Assembly (NCBI GenBank): GCA_026418295.1
Contig: JAOABP010000001.1
Location: 124,001 to 188,000 of the forward strand
From: Caldifarciminota bacterium
GTDB taxonomy: Bacteria > Hydrothermota > Tepidihabitantia > Tepidihabitantales > Tepidihabitantaceae
DNA: 64,000 bases
Reading direction: 5' to 3'
Of this stretch, positions 31,992 through 40,484 are shown in pieces. The notes beneath the pieces were generated by a model that worked only from the letters and a program-made list of their open reading frames with translations, was not told the origin of the DNA and searched no databases. The translations under genes and the position numbers were made by a program. Each line of letters begins with the position of its first letter. Positions within the stretch are counted from its first letter, which is position 1.

Positions 31992-33773
31992 TTAATGGAC
32001 TACGCTGAAGGGAATGGTCAGCACCTCGCCGTTGGCTTCTGCTCTGATGAAGTAAACACCGGGAACGAGTCCGGCAGCATCAAATCGCAATGAATGTCTG
32101 CCCGCACCGGTTTCGCCATTATAGATGGTGGTAACCAGCCGGCCGCTCCGGTCAAAGAGCTGCACGGTGAGGCGTGCCGGGTTTTCAACTGTGTAGTGGA
32201 GCCAGCCGGTCCGGTTGAGCGGGTTTGGGGTCACATTAAGGATATTTTCCTCCATAATCAGCCGGCGCTGTTCAGCAATTCCGGTCCAGTCGGTCCGGTC
32301 AAAATAGGCTGCCCGGTACTGCGGTGCATTCCAGGTGAGATAAAGCACACCATAGGCGTTGCCGCCGAGATACTCAATTGCCGGATGGTTCCAGTAGGGT
32401 TCGTGGTCCGCGACCGAAACCGGAGTGCTCCAGATACCGCTGTAGCGCCGCCAGACATACCTGAGCTCCCGCGGGTTGGAGTAGTAGCGGTAGATAATCG
32501 CCGAGCCACCTCCTTCGCGTAATGCGACATCCGGTGATTCGGAGCGTATCGTTGAGTCGCCGCCCACATGGAGGTAGTACCAGGTTGAGCCCGGATTGCC
32601 ACCCTGGTAGTTAACAAGATAGCGGACATGGTCGACAACAGCACCCGGGTACACGAAGGCACAGAGCACCGTATCACGCCAGGCACCGATTGCGGTATTG
32701 CAACTAGCCGCTGCCGGGTCGCTCGGATAGGAAATGAATGTCCGCCAGCCGGTTCCACGCCGGCCCACGATTTTAACATTGTTGTCAGTGGCAACATAGG
32801 AACACCAGATGAAGGTGCTGTCATAACCTTCGTTGCAGGTGGCGTCAATACCGTGCCGGGCGTCGGTAATTCCAGGGTCTGGTGTTGAATCCCAGGAAAC
32901 CGCTGAGGTGTCATCCCAGTAGTAACGGATTTTGCCGGAATAAAGCAGTGGCAGGATGTACAGCCGGTTGTCATAAAAGTCCTGATTTGCACAGATGGCG
33001 ATCTGAAAGATGGAATCGGCACCTGAATACTCGGCAACGTTCACAAAATTCTGCCCGCCCTGAAAGAGGTGCTCGGCACCATTACTGGCGTAACAGCGGC
33101 GCAGCCGGAGAATACTGTGGTTAGGTGCATGTTCATAGGTGACATAGCAGTCTGCACCCAGAACCGCAGCATTCACCGCCAGGACCGGAAATACTGCCCA
33201 CCAGGTAAAAGTTTCGGACCAGCTTGTGCCGCCATTGGTAGAAATATTCATTGACCAGCACCAGGTTCCTCCTTCGGTATATGCCAGCACCGCAAGCAGG
33301 TTGCCGGATGCCCGATGGATGTCCAGCTGGATGCAGTAGATTGAATCCCGGTTTCCAACCCGGACATCATTACCCCAGTCGGTGCCGACCGTCGGAATCG
33401 GCTCCCTCCAGGAACAGCCAATCGAAATGAACTGAGGATTTACCAGTCGGGAAAGCTCCTCAAACAGGTTAAGCGCATGCTCAAAATTGCCGTTATTCCA
33501 GGTTTCCTGAATCAGCCGGGCTAATGCCAGTGCCTCATTGGAGGCAGCTGCGGGCAGTTCGACACTGATACAGGCATTGGTTCGTTCCGCAGCTGTCAGC
33601 CGGGCAAGCCTGCGCCAGGCGGGTACCGGTACTGCAGGTTGTCCGGTGATATCCTGACGGGCATCTGAGAGATCAGCGGTGTGTTCCCCAGCGACCGGGA
33701 ATACCACCGGCAGCTCCTGCGCAGCAGCAATCGTTGCGATCAGGAGCACCGCGATCAGTTTCATGGGTTTCAT
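31992..33773 (-). CDS. Secreted protein with FlgD-like sorting domain, unknown function
   Basis: This 593-residue exported protein has a signal at about residues 1-18 (PMKLIAVLLIATIAAAQ). Residues of about 55-105 are helical. A long beta-rich region at about 110-500 contains spaced Trp, Tyr and Asp residues ('STNGGTSWSETF', 'YVATDNNVKIVGRRG') and may be a sialidase-like propeller. The last 80 residues are an FlgD-like domain (NVTPNPLNRTG, LFDRSGRLVTTIYNG, VPGVYFIRAEANG). AAGGAG precedes the ATG at 33773; the frame extends upstream to 33839 without support. A strong promoter lies at 33822-33849. The enzyme or binding role is not evident. Confidence 0.78.
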   Translation of the reverse strand: MKPMKLIAVLLIATIAAAQELPVVFPVAGEHTADLSDARQDITGQPAVPVPAWRRLARLTAAERTNACISVELPAAASNEALALARLIQETWNNGNFEHALNLFEELSRLVNPQFISIGCSWREPIPTVGTDWGNDVRVGNRDSIYCIQLDIHRASGNLLAVLAYTEGGTWCWSMNISTNGGTSWSETFTWWAVFPVLAVNAAVLGADCYVTYEHAPNHSILRLRRCYASNGAEHLFQGGQNFVNVAEYSGADSIFQIAICANQDFYDNRLYILPLLYSGKIRYYWDDTSAVSWDSTPDPGITDARHGIDATCNEGYDSTFIWCSYVATDNNVKIVGRRGTGWRTFISYPSDPAAASCNTAIGAWRDTVLCAFVYPGAVVDHVRYLVNYQGGNPGSTWYYLHVGGDSTIRSESPDVALREGGGSAIIYRYYSNPRELRYVWRRYSGIWSTPVSVADHEPYWNHPAIEYLGGNAYGVLYLTWNAPQYRAAYFDRTDWTGIAEQRRLIMEENILNVTPNPLNRTGWLHYTVENPARLTVQLFDRSGRLVTTIYNGETGAGRHSLRFDAAGLVPGVYFIRAEANGEVLTIPFSVVH

Positions 33774-33821
33774 ATGACTCTCCTTTTTAAGGGTTCCGGC
33801 ATCTTCATCTCCTCTCGCCCA

Positions 33822-33849
33822 ATTATAACCATAAGACAATATTTGTCAA
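33822..33849 (-). promoter_or_regulatory. Strong sigma-70 promoter for the 31992-33773 secreted gene
   Basis: TTGACA (33849-33844) and TATAAT (33827-33822), both consensus-perfect, with a 16-base spacer on the minus strand. Confidence 0.82.
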
Positions 33850-33902
33850 TAGGTTTTATCCGCCCGGCAGCTCACAGAATCCGGAGCTGGTCGTGGTGAT
33901 GA

Positions 33903-35048
33903 TCAGACGATTCTGATCCGGTGCCGGGGCAGATTTCTGCCCTTCCAGCTGTTTTTCCCAATGATAGTGAGCAGGATTGAGGCAAATCCAATCAGGCTGG
34001 CATTGAGGATGATCAGCGGATGGAGCAGGAGAAGGTGGTGCGGCAGCCGGAAGCGGAAGGAGATTATGAGCCAGCAGGCGAGCTGAAGGATGACGGTCAG
34101 CAGGGCGCACCAGAAGTTGAAATCAAACTGTGCCCGGGTGAGGGTATAAAGCGGGTGAAAGGTGATGACGAGCAGCCAGCTCCAGACAAAGACCGCCGGC
34201 AGGAGCCGGTAGTCGAAGAGGGCAAAGAAATTTTTGGTAAAGCCGTGCCAGGCATCCTGCCAGCCCTGATACATCCGGGTGGTGACCAGCGGAGTGAGGT
34301 CAGCAAACCGCCAGTTCAGTCCGAGCCGTTTCACCTTCCGGGCGAGCGCCAGGTCCTCAGCCGCCTCGCCTCTTACCGCCTGATGACCGCCGAGCTGCCA
34401 GTAAGCGGTACGGGTGAAGAGCAGAAACTTGCCACTGGCACCGGCGAACGCCTGGGAGCGGCGCCACCGGTAGGCAACGAGCAGGGGGAGGATGGTGATG
34501 ATTGACCAGATGACAAAGGGGACGGTCAGCTGTTCACCGAAGGTCCGGACCTGATTGTGAACGATGCCGGTCAGGAGGTCCAGCCGGTAATGCTGCTGGA
34601 GAGCAACCGCCCGGCTCAGGGCGTCAGGGGCAAAGACGGTGTCGGCATCGGTGAAAAGCAGCAGGGCGCCGGTGGCGTGACCTGCCAGCTGGTGGCATGC
34701 CCAGTTTTTGCCGGTCCAGCCCGCGGGCAGGGGCTGTCCGGCAGTGAGCCGGAGCCGGGGTGAGGAGAAACTCTGCAGAATTTCAGCCGTGCGGTCCTGA
34801 GAGCGGTCATCCAGAACCAGAACCTCGTAATCCGGATAATCCTGAGCGAGCAGTGATGCGACACAGGGTCCGATCGTCGCCTCCTCGTTTCTTGCCGGAA
34901 TCAGAACCGAGACCCTGGGGAAGGAGGACCGCCCGTTTTTTTCTGTCCGCCGGCGGAGCAGGAGGAGGTTGGTGATTGTGATCAGAAACTGGACGAAGAC
35001 AAAGAGCAGGATCCGGGCGGAGTCGACAAACAGGGTAAACGGTTTCAC
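33903..35048 (-). CDS. Membrane-associated family 2 glycosyltransferase
   Basis: This 381-residue GT2 enzyme has an N-terminal transmembrane helix (LLFVFVQFLITITNLLLL). The GT-A catalytic domain spans about residues 45-260, with VSVLIPARNEEATIG, VLVLDDRSQDRT, FTDADTVFAPDAL (the DxD-type metal site) and EAAEDLALARKVKRLG. Three or four C-terminal helices follow. The layout resembles carotenoid or hydroxy-lipid glycosyltransferases such as CrtQ. It overlaps plsY by four bases (ATGA). The pairing with a glycerol-phosphate acyltransferase suggests glycolipid synthesis (inference). Confidence 0.85.
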   Translation of the reverse strand: MKPFTLFVDSARILLFVFVQFLITITNLLLLRRRTEKNGRSSFPRVSVLIPARNEEATIGPCVASLLAQDYPDYEVLVLDDRSQDRTAEILQSFSSPRLRLTAGQPLPAGWTGKNWACHQLAGHATGALLLFTDADTVFAPDALSRAVALQQHYRLDLLTGIVHNQVRTFGEQLTVPFVIWSIITILPLLVAYRWRRSQAFAGASGKFLLFTRTAYWQLGGHQAVRGEAAEDLALARKVKRLGLNWRFADLTPLVTTRMYQGWQDAWHGFTKNFFALFDYRLLPAVFVWSWLLVITFHPLYTLTRAQFDFNFWCALLTVILQLACWLIISFRFRLPHHLLLLHPLIILNASLIGFASILLTIIGKNSWKGRNLPRHRIRIV

Positions 35049-35611
35049 CGGCGCAGCTCCCGGCGGTGCTGACAGATGACGAGCACCGCATTACCCAGTG
35101 CGGCGGCAAAAAGCGGCAGGGAGCGGTACCGGAGTCCGACAAAGACCGGCAGACAGAGCATCGTCAGGGCGACACACCAGGCGTCCCGCTTCAGGCGCAG
35201 GATGAATTTGGTCAGAATCAGCAGGGCGCCGAGAAATACCGGAACCTGATAGAGGGTTATCCCGGACCAGACCCCGAAGGTGACCGCCAGCCCCTTGCCG
35301 CCCCGCAGGCGGAGAAACGGCGAGAAGGCATGGCCGAGCACCGGCGCGAGAATCAGAAGGAAAAGAAGGATACCGGAGATGTGGAAATGCCAGAAGCCGA
35401 GCCCGGCCGGGATCATGCCCTTGAGAAAGTCAAGGAGCAGTCCCAGGATGCCGATCACCGGACCGGCGGCGCGGAAGGCGTTGACCGCACCCGGGTTGCC
35501 GTCGCCGATCTGGCGCAGATCCCTGCCCCGGAGCCGTGCCAGCCACCAGGAGAACATCAGCGCTCCGCTGAAAAAAGCGGCAGGAACAAGGAGCAGGCCG
35601 GTCCAGTTCAT
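35045..35611 (-). CDS. plsY: Acyl-phosphate:glycerol-3-phosphate acyltransferase PlsY
   Basis: PlsY transfers the acyl group from acyl-phosphate to glycerol-3-phosphate, the first step of phospholipid synthesis in most bacteria. The 188-residue membrane protein has GDGNPGAVNAFRAAG, the LLLDFLKGMIP helix, and LGHAFSPFLRLRGGKGLAVTFGVW with the conserved GGKG phosphate-binding loop. It has about five transmembrane helices. The ATG overlaps the upstream gene's stop, and its own stop overlaps the glycosyltransferase start, so three genes are translationally coupled. PlsX is not in the window. Confidence 0.92.
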   Translation of the reverse strand: MNWTGLLLVPAAFFSGALMFSWWLARLRGRDLRQIGDGNPGAVNAFRAAGPVIGILGLLLDFLKGMIPAGLGFWHFHISGILLFLLILAPVLGHAFSPFLRLRGGKGLAVTFGVWSGITLYQVPVFLGALLILTKFILRLKRDAWCVALTMLCLPVFVGLRYRSLPLFAAALGNAVLVICQHRRELRR

Positions 35612-36354
35612 TCCGCGGACTCCGGGTTCAGCCTGAGCCGGTAGCCGGAATAGGTCTCGCGGACCTCAATCCGGCGGTGCATCAGGGTCCGGATCAGCCT
35701 CAGGCTCAGCTCCATTTCCAGTTTGAACTCCACCGGCAGCCAGAAGCGCTCAATCAGGTCATACCTCAAAACCATCCGGGCGCGGTCAACGACCCGGGGC
35801 AGTTCTGCCGGCACAAACTCCAGTTTTACCGGCTCCCAGCTTCCGGGCAGAAAGTAGCCGGTGCCGGTGATGTGGCGCCGGTCCGGCTCTTTCGGCGTGA
35901 ACCGGACTGCGCGCAGTGTCTCGCAGCCGGCTGTTACCGCTCCGGCATCAGTATAAAGATAGAAATCCCGGTTTTCCAGCAGAAACGGCAGCCGGGTCTG
36001 GCGGGCAAACATCCCTTTCTGGCGCAGACTGCTGAGTACCCGGTTCCGCTGCCGTTCCTGAACCGGCTGGCGGTTGACCGCAACACTCAGAAACACATCC
36101 TGCTGATTTTCATACCGGTCCATAATCACCCGGCGCCGGCAGGTGATGGTGTCGGCACTGCCGGTAAGCAGGTCGGTTTCAATATAGGTGAGGTCTGCCA
36201 GATAGGTTACACCCTTCAGCCGGGCGGTAATCTCTGCCTGATGATGGAAGATGGAGTCAACAAGTGGCTGACCCGGCAGCAGCAGGCAGAGAAAAAGCCC
36301 TCGCACTGACAATGAGATTATCCTGAAAAGGAAAGGCGGGTCAACCGGTGCCAT
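35608..36354 (-). CDS. Probable exported protein of unknown function, upstream of plsY
   Basis: This product of about 248 residues has an uncertain start. The ATG at 36354 follows GGAAGG by two bases and gives a hydrophobic segment at about residues 7-28 (FRIISLSVRGLFLCLLLPG), a probable signal peptide. The frame is open up to 36411. The rest is rich in beta strands and charged residues ('ARLKGVTYLADLTYIETD', 'FLPGSWEPVKLEFVPAELP', 'ERFWLPVEFKLEMELSLRL'). The pattern resembles outer-membrane lipoprotein-sorting or lipid-binding domains, but I do not recognise the family. It is the first gene of the plsY-GT2 set, overlapping plsY by four bases. Confidence 0.6.
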   Translation of the reverse strand: MAPVDPPFLFRIISLSVRGLFLCLLLPGQPLVDSIFHHQAEITARLKGVTYLADLTYIETDLLTGSADTITCRRRVIMDRYENQQDVFLSVAVNRQPVQERQRNRVLSSLRQKGMFARQTRLPFLLENRDFYLYTDAGAVTAGCETLRAVRFTPKEPDRRHITGTGYFLPGSWEPVKLEFVPAELPRVVDRARMVLRYDLIERFWLPVEFKLEMELSLRLIRTLMHRRIEVRETYSGYRLRLNPESAE

Positions 36355-36509
36355 GACCTTCCGGCAACCCTGCCGGGAACTGCCTGCCGGGCAGGGTGTT
36401 CTGGGGTGCAAATTCTGATCTTATTGATAAATAAATGGTTATCATTCCGGGCTTAAACCGGAGTGAATTTTACTCCGGTCCTTGACTCTAACTGGATGAT
36501 GGGCATATC

Positions 36510-36538
36510 TTGCGGTAAGGGGAATCGTGGGTTAATAT
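36510..36538 (+). promoter_or_regulatory. Promoter at the start of the YbgA-like gene
   Basis: TTGCGG at 36510-36515 and TAATAT at 36533-36538, 17-base spacer. The ATG at 36544 is five bases downstream. A second possible promoter, TTGACT at 36482-36487 with TATCTT at 36506-36511, lies just upstream. Confidence 0.5.
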
Positions 36539-36543
36539 TTTCC

Positions 36544-37506
36544 ATGCAACCGGTGCCCAGGGTGCTTTTTTCCCGCTGTCTCGGGTTTGAGGCCTGCAGG
36601 TATAACGGTGAGATCATCCGTGACGATTTTGTGGAGCGGCTGAAGGGATTTGTTCAGCCGGTGACCGTCTGTCCGGAGGTGGAGATCGGGCTCGGGGTGC
36701 CGAGGCCGCCGATCAAGATCGTCTATCTTGAGGGTGAAATCCGGCTCATTCAGCCGGCAACCGGACTGGACCTGACCGCCCGGATGCAGGAGTTTGTTAA
36801 CTCCTTTCTTGACCGGCTTGGTGCGGTGGACGGTTTCGTGCTCAAGTCCCGCTCACCCTCGTGCGGCACCCGGGATGTCAAGGCTTACAATGAGGAGGGT
36901 AATATCTACCCGGCGTTTACCCGGCGCGGGTTCTTTGGCGGTGCGGTGCTGACACGATTCGGGAATCTGCCGGTGGAGGATGAGGGCCGGCTCCGGAACT
37001 TTCTCATCCGGGAGAGCTTTCTCTGCCGGCTGTTTGCCCTTGCCCGGTTCCGGCAGTTGAGGGCAGAGCCGTCACCAGGGGCACTGGTGGAGTTTCACAC
37101 CCGGCACAAGCTGCTGCTTCTGGCCTTCAGTCCGGACGGGCTCAGACAGCTGGGCAGGATCGTTGCTGATGCGGGCAGACGGCCGGTACCCGCGGTACTG
37201 ACGGAATATGAGCCGGTTTTCTCCCGGACGCTGAGCAGACCGCCGAAGTATACGAATGCGATCAATGTCCTGCTCCATGCCCTGGGTTATTTCAAGGAGA
37301 AACTGAGCTCGGGCGAAAAGGCGTTCTTTCTGGATACAATTGATGCCTTCCGCCGGGGCAGACTGCCGCTGAGTGTGCCGGTCAGTCTGCTCCGTTCCTG
37401 GATCGTCCGGTTTGGTGAGCCCTATCTGGAAAAGCAGGTTTTCTTTCAGCCCTATCCTGAGGCGCTCGCAGATATCGCCGATTCGGGCAAGGGCAGAGAC
37501 CGTTAG
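36544..37506 (+). CDS. DUF523-DUF1722 (YbgA-like) protein
   Basis: This 320-residue protein joins two domains. Residues 1-150 are DUF523, with cysteines in FSRCLGFEACRYNG, VTVCPEVEIGLGVPRPP and SRSPSCGTRDVK. Residues of about 165-310 are DUF1722, with FHTRHKLLLLAFSPDG and NAINVLLHALGYFKEKLS. The fused form is known in many bacteria. In E. coli ybgA (DUF1722) sits directly before the photolyase gene phr; here the following gene is the UV endonuclease uvsE, two bases away. DUF523/DUF1722 proteins have been tied to thiouracil breakdown and to Fe-S chemistry. The role here is unproven. The ATG at 36544 is preferred to upstream GTG/ATG codons because DUF523 begins there. Confidence 0.85.
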   Translation: MQPVPRVLFSRCLGFEACRYNGEIIRDDFVERLKGFVQPVTVCPEVEIGLGVPRPPIKIVYLEGEIRLIQPATGLDLTARMQEFVNSFLDRLGAVDGFVLKSRSPSCGTRDVKAYNEEGNIYPAFTRRGFFGGAVLTRFGNLPVEDEGRLRNFLIRESFLCRLFALARFRQLRAEPSPGALVEFHTRHKLLLLAFSPDGLRQLGRIVADAGRRPVPAVLTEYEPVFSRTLSRPPKYTNAINVLLHALGYFKEKLSSGEKAFFLDTIDAFRRGRLPLSVPVSLLRSWIVRFGEPYLEKQVFFQPYPEALADIADSGKGRDR

Positions 37507-37508
37507 CG

Positions 37509-38393
37509 GTGATCCGGATCGGCTATCCCTGCATCAACCTGAGCCTCGAGTGCCGGGGGACAAAAACCTTCCGGCTCCATTCCTATTCAAGGGAGCGGCT
37601 GCGGCTGACGGTCAGGAATAATCTTGACTGCCTTGCCGAGACGGTCAACTGGAACATCGAGCACGGGATCGGCTTTTTCCGGATCAGCTCGGACCTCGTT
37701 CCGTTTGCCGCTCATCCGGTGAACACCTATCCCTGGTATCTGGTCTTTGCCCGGCGGTTCCGGCAGATCGGCAAGCTGATCAGAAAGAGCGGGATGCGGA
37801 TATCAATGCATCCGGACCAGTTTGTCCTGCTCAATGCCAAAGATGACCGGATTATTCAGGATTCAATCCGGGAGCTGGTCTACCACTGCCGGGTGCTGGA
37901 TTTGCTCGGTCTGGACAGGAGCGCCAAGGTGCAGATTCATCTGGGCGGGGTCTATGGTGACAAGCGGGCTAGCCTGGAGCGGTTTGTCCGGGTCTATCAC
38001 CGGCTGCCGGCAGCTGTCCGGCGCCGGCTGGTGATTGAGAATGATGACCGGCTTTACAATGTGGCTGACTGCCTGGCGGTCAGTGCTGAGACCGGCATCC
38101 CGGTCGTTTTTGACTCCTTTCACCACGAGGTCAACGGTGACGGCAGCGACTGGCGGACCGCATTTGAGCGGTGTGCCGTCACCTGGCGCCGGAGGGACGG
38201 GCTGCCGATGGTGGACTACAGCTCCCAGCTCAGCGGTGCCCGGCCCGGGACCCATGCCCGTCATATTGATTCTGAGCATTTCCGCCGGTTGCTGGCAGCG
38301 CTTGCCGGGTATGATTTTGATCTGATGCTGGAGATCAAGGACAAGGAGCGAAGCGCACTGGTGGCACAGCGTCTTCTTGGTGGTAAATTTTGA
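37509..38393 (+). CDS. uvsE: UV damage endonuclease
   Basis: UvsE is a single-strand endonuclease that nicks DNA 5' of UV photoproducts, using a TIM barrel with a trinuclear metal site. The 294-residue product has RIGYPCINLSL, NWNIEHGIGFFRISSDLVPFAAH, RISMHPDQFVLLN, VQIHLGGVYGDK, LVIENDDRLY, VFDSFHHEVN and MLEIKDKE, which supply the His, Glu and Asp ligands and the lysine usually carboxylated. It starts with GTG at 37509, two bases after the YbgA-like gene. Its TGA stop forms part of the -35 box of the porG promoter. Confidence 0.94.
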   Translation: MIRIGYPCINLSLECRGTKTFRLHSYSRERLRLTVRNNLDCLAETVNWNIEHGIGFFRISSDLVPFAAHPVNTYPWYLVFARRFRQIGKLIRKSGMRISMHPDQFVLLNAKDDRIIQDSIRELVYHCRVLDLLGLDRSAKVQIHLGGVYGDKRASLERFVRVYHRLPAAVRRRLVIENDDRLYNVADCLAVSAETGIPVVFDSFHHEVNGDGSDWRTAFERCAVTWRRRDGLPMVDYSSQLSGARPGTHARHIDSEHFRRLLAALAGYDFDLMLEIKDKERSALVAQRLLGGKF

Positions 38394-38417
38394 CTTATAC
38401 TGCGGGTGAATTAATAT
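38390..38417 (+). promoter_or_regulatory. Promoter of the porGDAB operon
   Basis: TTGACT at 38390-38395 and TAATAT at 38412-38417, 16-base spacer. The TGA stop of uvsE (38391-38393) lies inside the -35. GGAGG and the porG ATG follow at 38448. Confidence 0.7.
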
Positions 38418-38447
38418 TACTTTCTACTTTTGAAAAACGGAGGTCTA

Positions 38448-39032
38448 ATGGCAAAGGTTCTGGAAATCAGATGGCATGGCCGGGGCGGTCAGGGTGCAAA
38501 GACCGCAGCGCTGCTTTTCGGTGAGGCGGCGCTGGAGACCGGCAAGTATATTCAGGCATTTCCCGAATACGGACCGGAGCGGATGGGCGCGCCGGTGACC
38601 GCATTCAACCGGCTTTCTGAGGAGCCGATTTACAGTCATTCCGGGATCAAAAATCCGGATATTGTCGTGGTGCTTGACCCGTCACTGATTGAGCCGGCAC
38701 GGGTGACCGAAGGGCTCAAACCGGGTGGCATTCTTCTGGTGAATACCGCCGAGAGTCCGGACAGTCTCAGAGAACGACTGGGTCTGCCGGAATCGGTCCG
38801 GGTTTATACGGTAGATGCGTCAACAATTGCGATGGAAACCGTGGGGAAAGATGTGCCGAATACGCCGATGCTGGGCGCGCTGGCGCGGGTGACCGGGGTG
38901 CTCGAGCTGGAGCCGATGATTGCGGCGATCCGTTCGAAGTTGAGTGCGAAGTTCCGGGGCCGGGAGAAGCTGGTTGAGGACAATCTTCAGAGTATCCGGC
39001 GCGCATTCGCCGAAGTCAAAGGGCTGAACTGA
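38448..39032 (+). CDS. porG: Pyruvate/2-oxoacid:ferredoxin oxidoreductase, gamma subunit
   Basis: This is the gamma subunit of the complex that converts pyruvate and CoA to acetyl-CoA, CO2 and reduced ferredoxin. The 194-residue product begins LEIRWHGRGGQGAKTAALLFGEAA, the typical gamma-domain start, and continues FPEYGPERMGAPVTAFNRL and NTPMLGALARVTGVL. GGAGG lies four bases before the ATG at 38448; the open frame back to 38430 has no support. It is first in the order gamma-delta-alpha-beta, as in archaeal and Thermotoga enzymes. Confidence 0.94.
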   Translation: MAKVLEIRWHGRGGQGAKTAALLFGEAALETGKYIQAFPEYGPERMGAPVTAFNRLSEEPIYSHSGIKNPDIVVVLDPSLIEPARVTEGLKPGGILLVNTAESPDSLRERLGLPESVRVYTVDASTIAMETVGKDVPNTPMLGALARVTGVLELEPMIAAIRSKLSAKFRGREKLVEDNLQSIRRAFAEVKGLN

Positions 39033-39043
39033 AGGGGGCGATG

Positions 39044-39331
39044 ATGGCAAGGAAACTGAAAGGCTGGCAGGAGCTGCCCTGCGGTGCGATTATTAGCGAC
39101 CTGCAGGCAGTAAAGGAGAACAAGACCGGTGCCTGGCGGAGTCTGCGGCCGGTCTGGAATAATGAGAAGTGCCGGCAGTGTCTATTGTGCTGGATCTACT
39201 GTCCGGATTCGGCGATCCTGATTCAGGATGGGAAGGTGGTGGGCATTGACTATGACTACTGCAAGGGGTGCGGAATTTGTGCCGGTATCTGTCCGGCAAA
39301 GGCAATTGAGATGGAAAAGGAGAAGAAATGA
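39044..39331 (+). CDS. porD: Pyruvate/2-oxoacid:ferredoxin oxidoreductase, delta (ferredoxin) subunit
   Basis: This is a small 8Fe-ferredoxin subunit that passes electrons from the catalytic subunits to free ferredoxin. The 95-residue product has two 4Fe-4S motifs: CRQCLLCWIYCP and CKGCGICAGICP. The spacing is canonical. The N-terminal 45 residues (GAIISDLQAVKENKTGAWRSLRP) are the usual POR delta extension. The ATG at 39044 is five bases after a GGGGG run and is slightly preferred to an ATG at 39041. It lies 11 bases after porG and overlaps porA by four bases. Confidence 0.94.
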   Translation: MARKLKGWQELPCGAIISDLQAVKENKTGAWRSLRPVWNNEKCRQCLLCWIYCPDSAILIQDGKVVGIDYDYCKGCGICAGICPAKAIEMEKEKK

Positions 39332-40482
39332 TTCTGGCAAAAACCGGTAACGAGGCGCTTGCCTATGCGATGAAACAGATCAACCCGGATGTGGTTGCCG
39401 CCTATCCGATCACGCCCTCAACCGAAATTGTCCAGCTGTTTTCCAACTATGTTGCTGATGGTGAGGTGGATACCGAGTTTGTGCCGGTGGAGAGTGAGCA
39501 TTCGGCGATGACCGCCTGTATCGGTGCGGCCGCCTGCGGCCGGCGGGTGATGACCGCAACCGCCTCGCAGGGGCTGGCGCTGATGCATGAGATGCTGTTC
39601 ATCGCTGCGGGTCTGCGTCTGCCGATTGTCATGGCGGTAGCATCACGGTCTCTTTCCTCACCGCTCAACATTCATGGCGACCATTCCGATTCGGTGGCAT
39701 CAAGAGATTCGGGCTGGCTGCAGTTCTTCTGTGAGACGGTGCAGGAGGGGTATGATACGCTGATCATGGCGGTGAAGATTGCGGAGCGGGCGTATCTGCC
39801 GGCAATTGTGGCGATCGACGGGTTTATCCTTTCCCACTGTCAGGAGCGGATTGAGACGCTGGAGGATCGGGCGGTCCGGGAGTTTCTGGGTCAGCCGAAA
39901 CCGAACTACAACCTCCTGGACTGGCGCAACCCGATTCTCGTCGGTCCCGCAACCCTGCAGGATTACTATTTTGAGTTCAAGCGCAGTGAGATTGAGGGGA
40001 TGAGACGGGCACTGCCGGTGATTGAGGAGGTGCAGCAGGAGTTCGGCCAGCGGTTCGGCAGATACTATCCGGTGCTGGAGGAGTACCGGTGCGAGGATGC
40101 GGAGGCGGTGCTGGTGGTCATGGGTTCAGCCTGCGGGACCTGCCGGGTGGCAGTTGACCAGCTCCGGGCCGAGGGCAGGAAGGTCGGGCTCGTGAAGCTG
40201 CGGGTGTTCCGGCCGCTGGTCCACAATCTGCTCCGCACCAGTCTGGCGAAGTTTCCCAAGATCGGGGTCATGGACCGGGTGGATGCGGTCAACTCCTATG
40301 GAGGTCCGCTGTTTACCGAGATCACCTCGGTGCTGTATGATCTGCCGGAAAGGCCGAAGGTTTTTTCCTATGTTTACGGTCTGGGCGGACGGGAGTTTTC
40401 CCCGGAAGATGCCCGGATGGTTTATGAGCAGGTGCTTTCGGGCAAAAAGGATGAACTGGTAACCTATGTGGGAGTGAGGTGA
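39328..40482 (+). CDS. porA: Pyruvate/2-oxoacid:ferredoxin oxidoreductase, alpha subunit
   Basis: The alpha subunit holds the pyrimidine-binding domain I and domain II of the oxidoreductase. The 384-residue product has NPDVVAAYPITPSTEIVQLFS, the glutamate-containing FVPVESEHSAMTACIGAAACG, RVMTATASQGLALMHEM and HGDHSDSVASRDSGWLQ, all standard. The second half has the transketolase C-like domain (VLVVMGSACGTCRVAVDQLR, GLVKLRVFRPL). The length is that of separate-subunit PORs. It overlaps porD by ATGA. The 'YPITPSTEI' form agrees with pyruvate synthase rather than indolepyruvate enzymes, but the substrate is not proven. Confidence 0.95.
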   Translation: MILAKTGNEALAYAMKQINPDVVAAYPITPSTEIVQLFSNYVADGEVDTEFVPVESEHSAMTACIGAAACGRRVMTATASQGLALMHEMLFIAAGLRLPIVMAVASRSLSSPLNIHGDHSDSVASRDSGWLQFFCETVQEGYDTLIMAVKIAERAYLPAIVAIDGFILSHCQERIETLEDRAVREFLGQPKPNYNLLDWRNPILVGPATLQDYYFEFKRSEIEGMRRALPVIEEVQQEFGQRFGRYYPVLEEYRCEDAEAVLVVMGSACGTCRVAVDQLRAEGRKVGLVKLRVFRPLVHNLLRTSLAKFPKIGVMDRVDAVNSYGGPLFTEITSVLYDLPERPKVFSYVYGLGGREFSPEDARMVYEQVLSGKKDELVTYVGVR

Positions 40483-40484
40483 GC

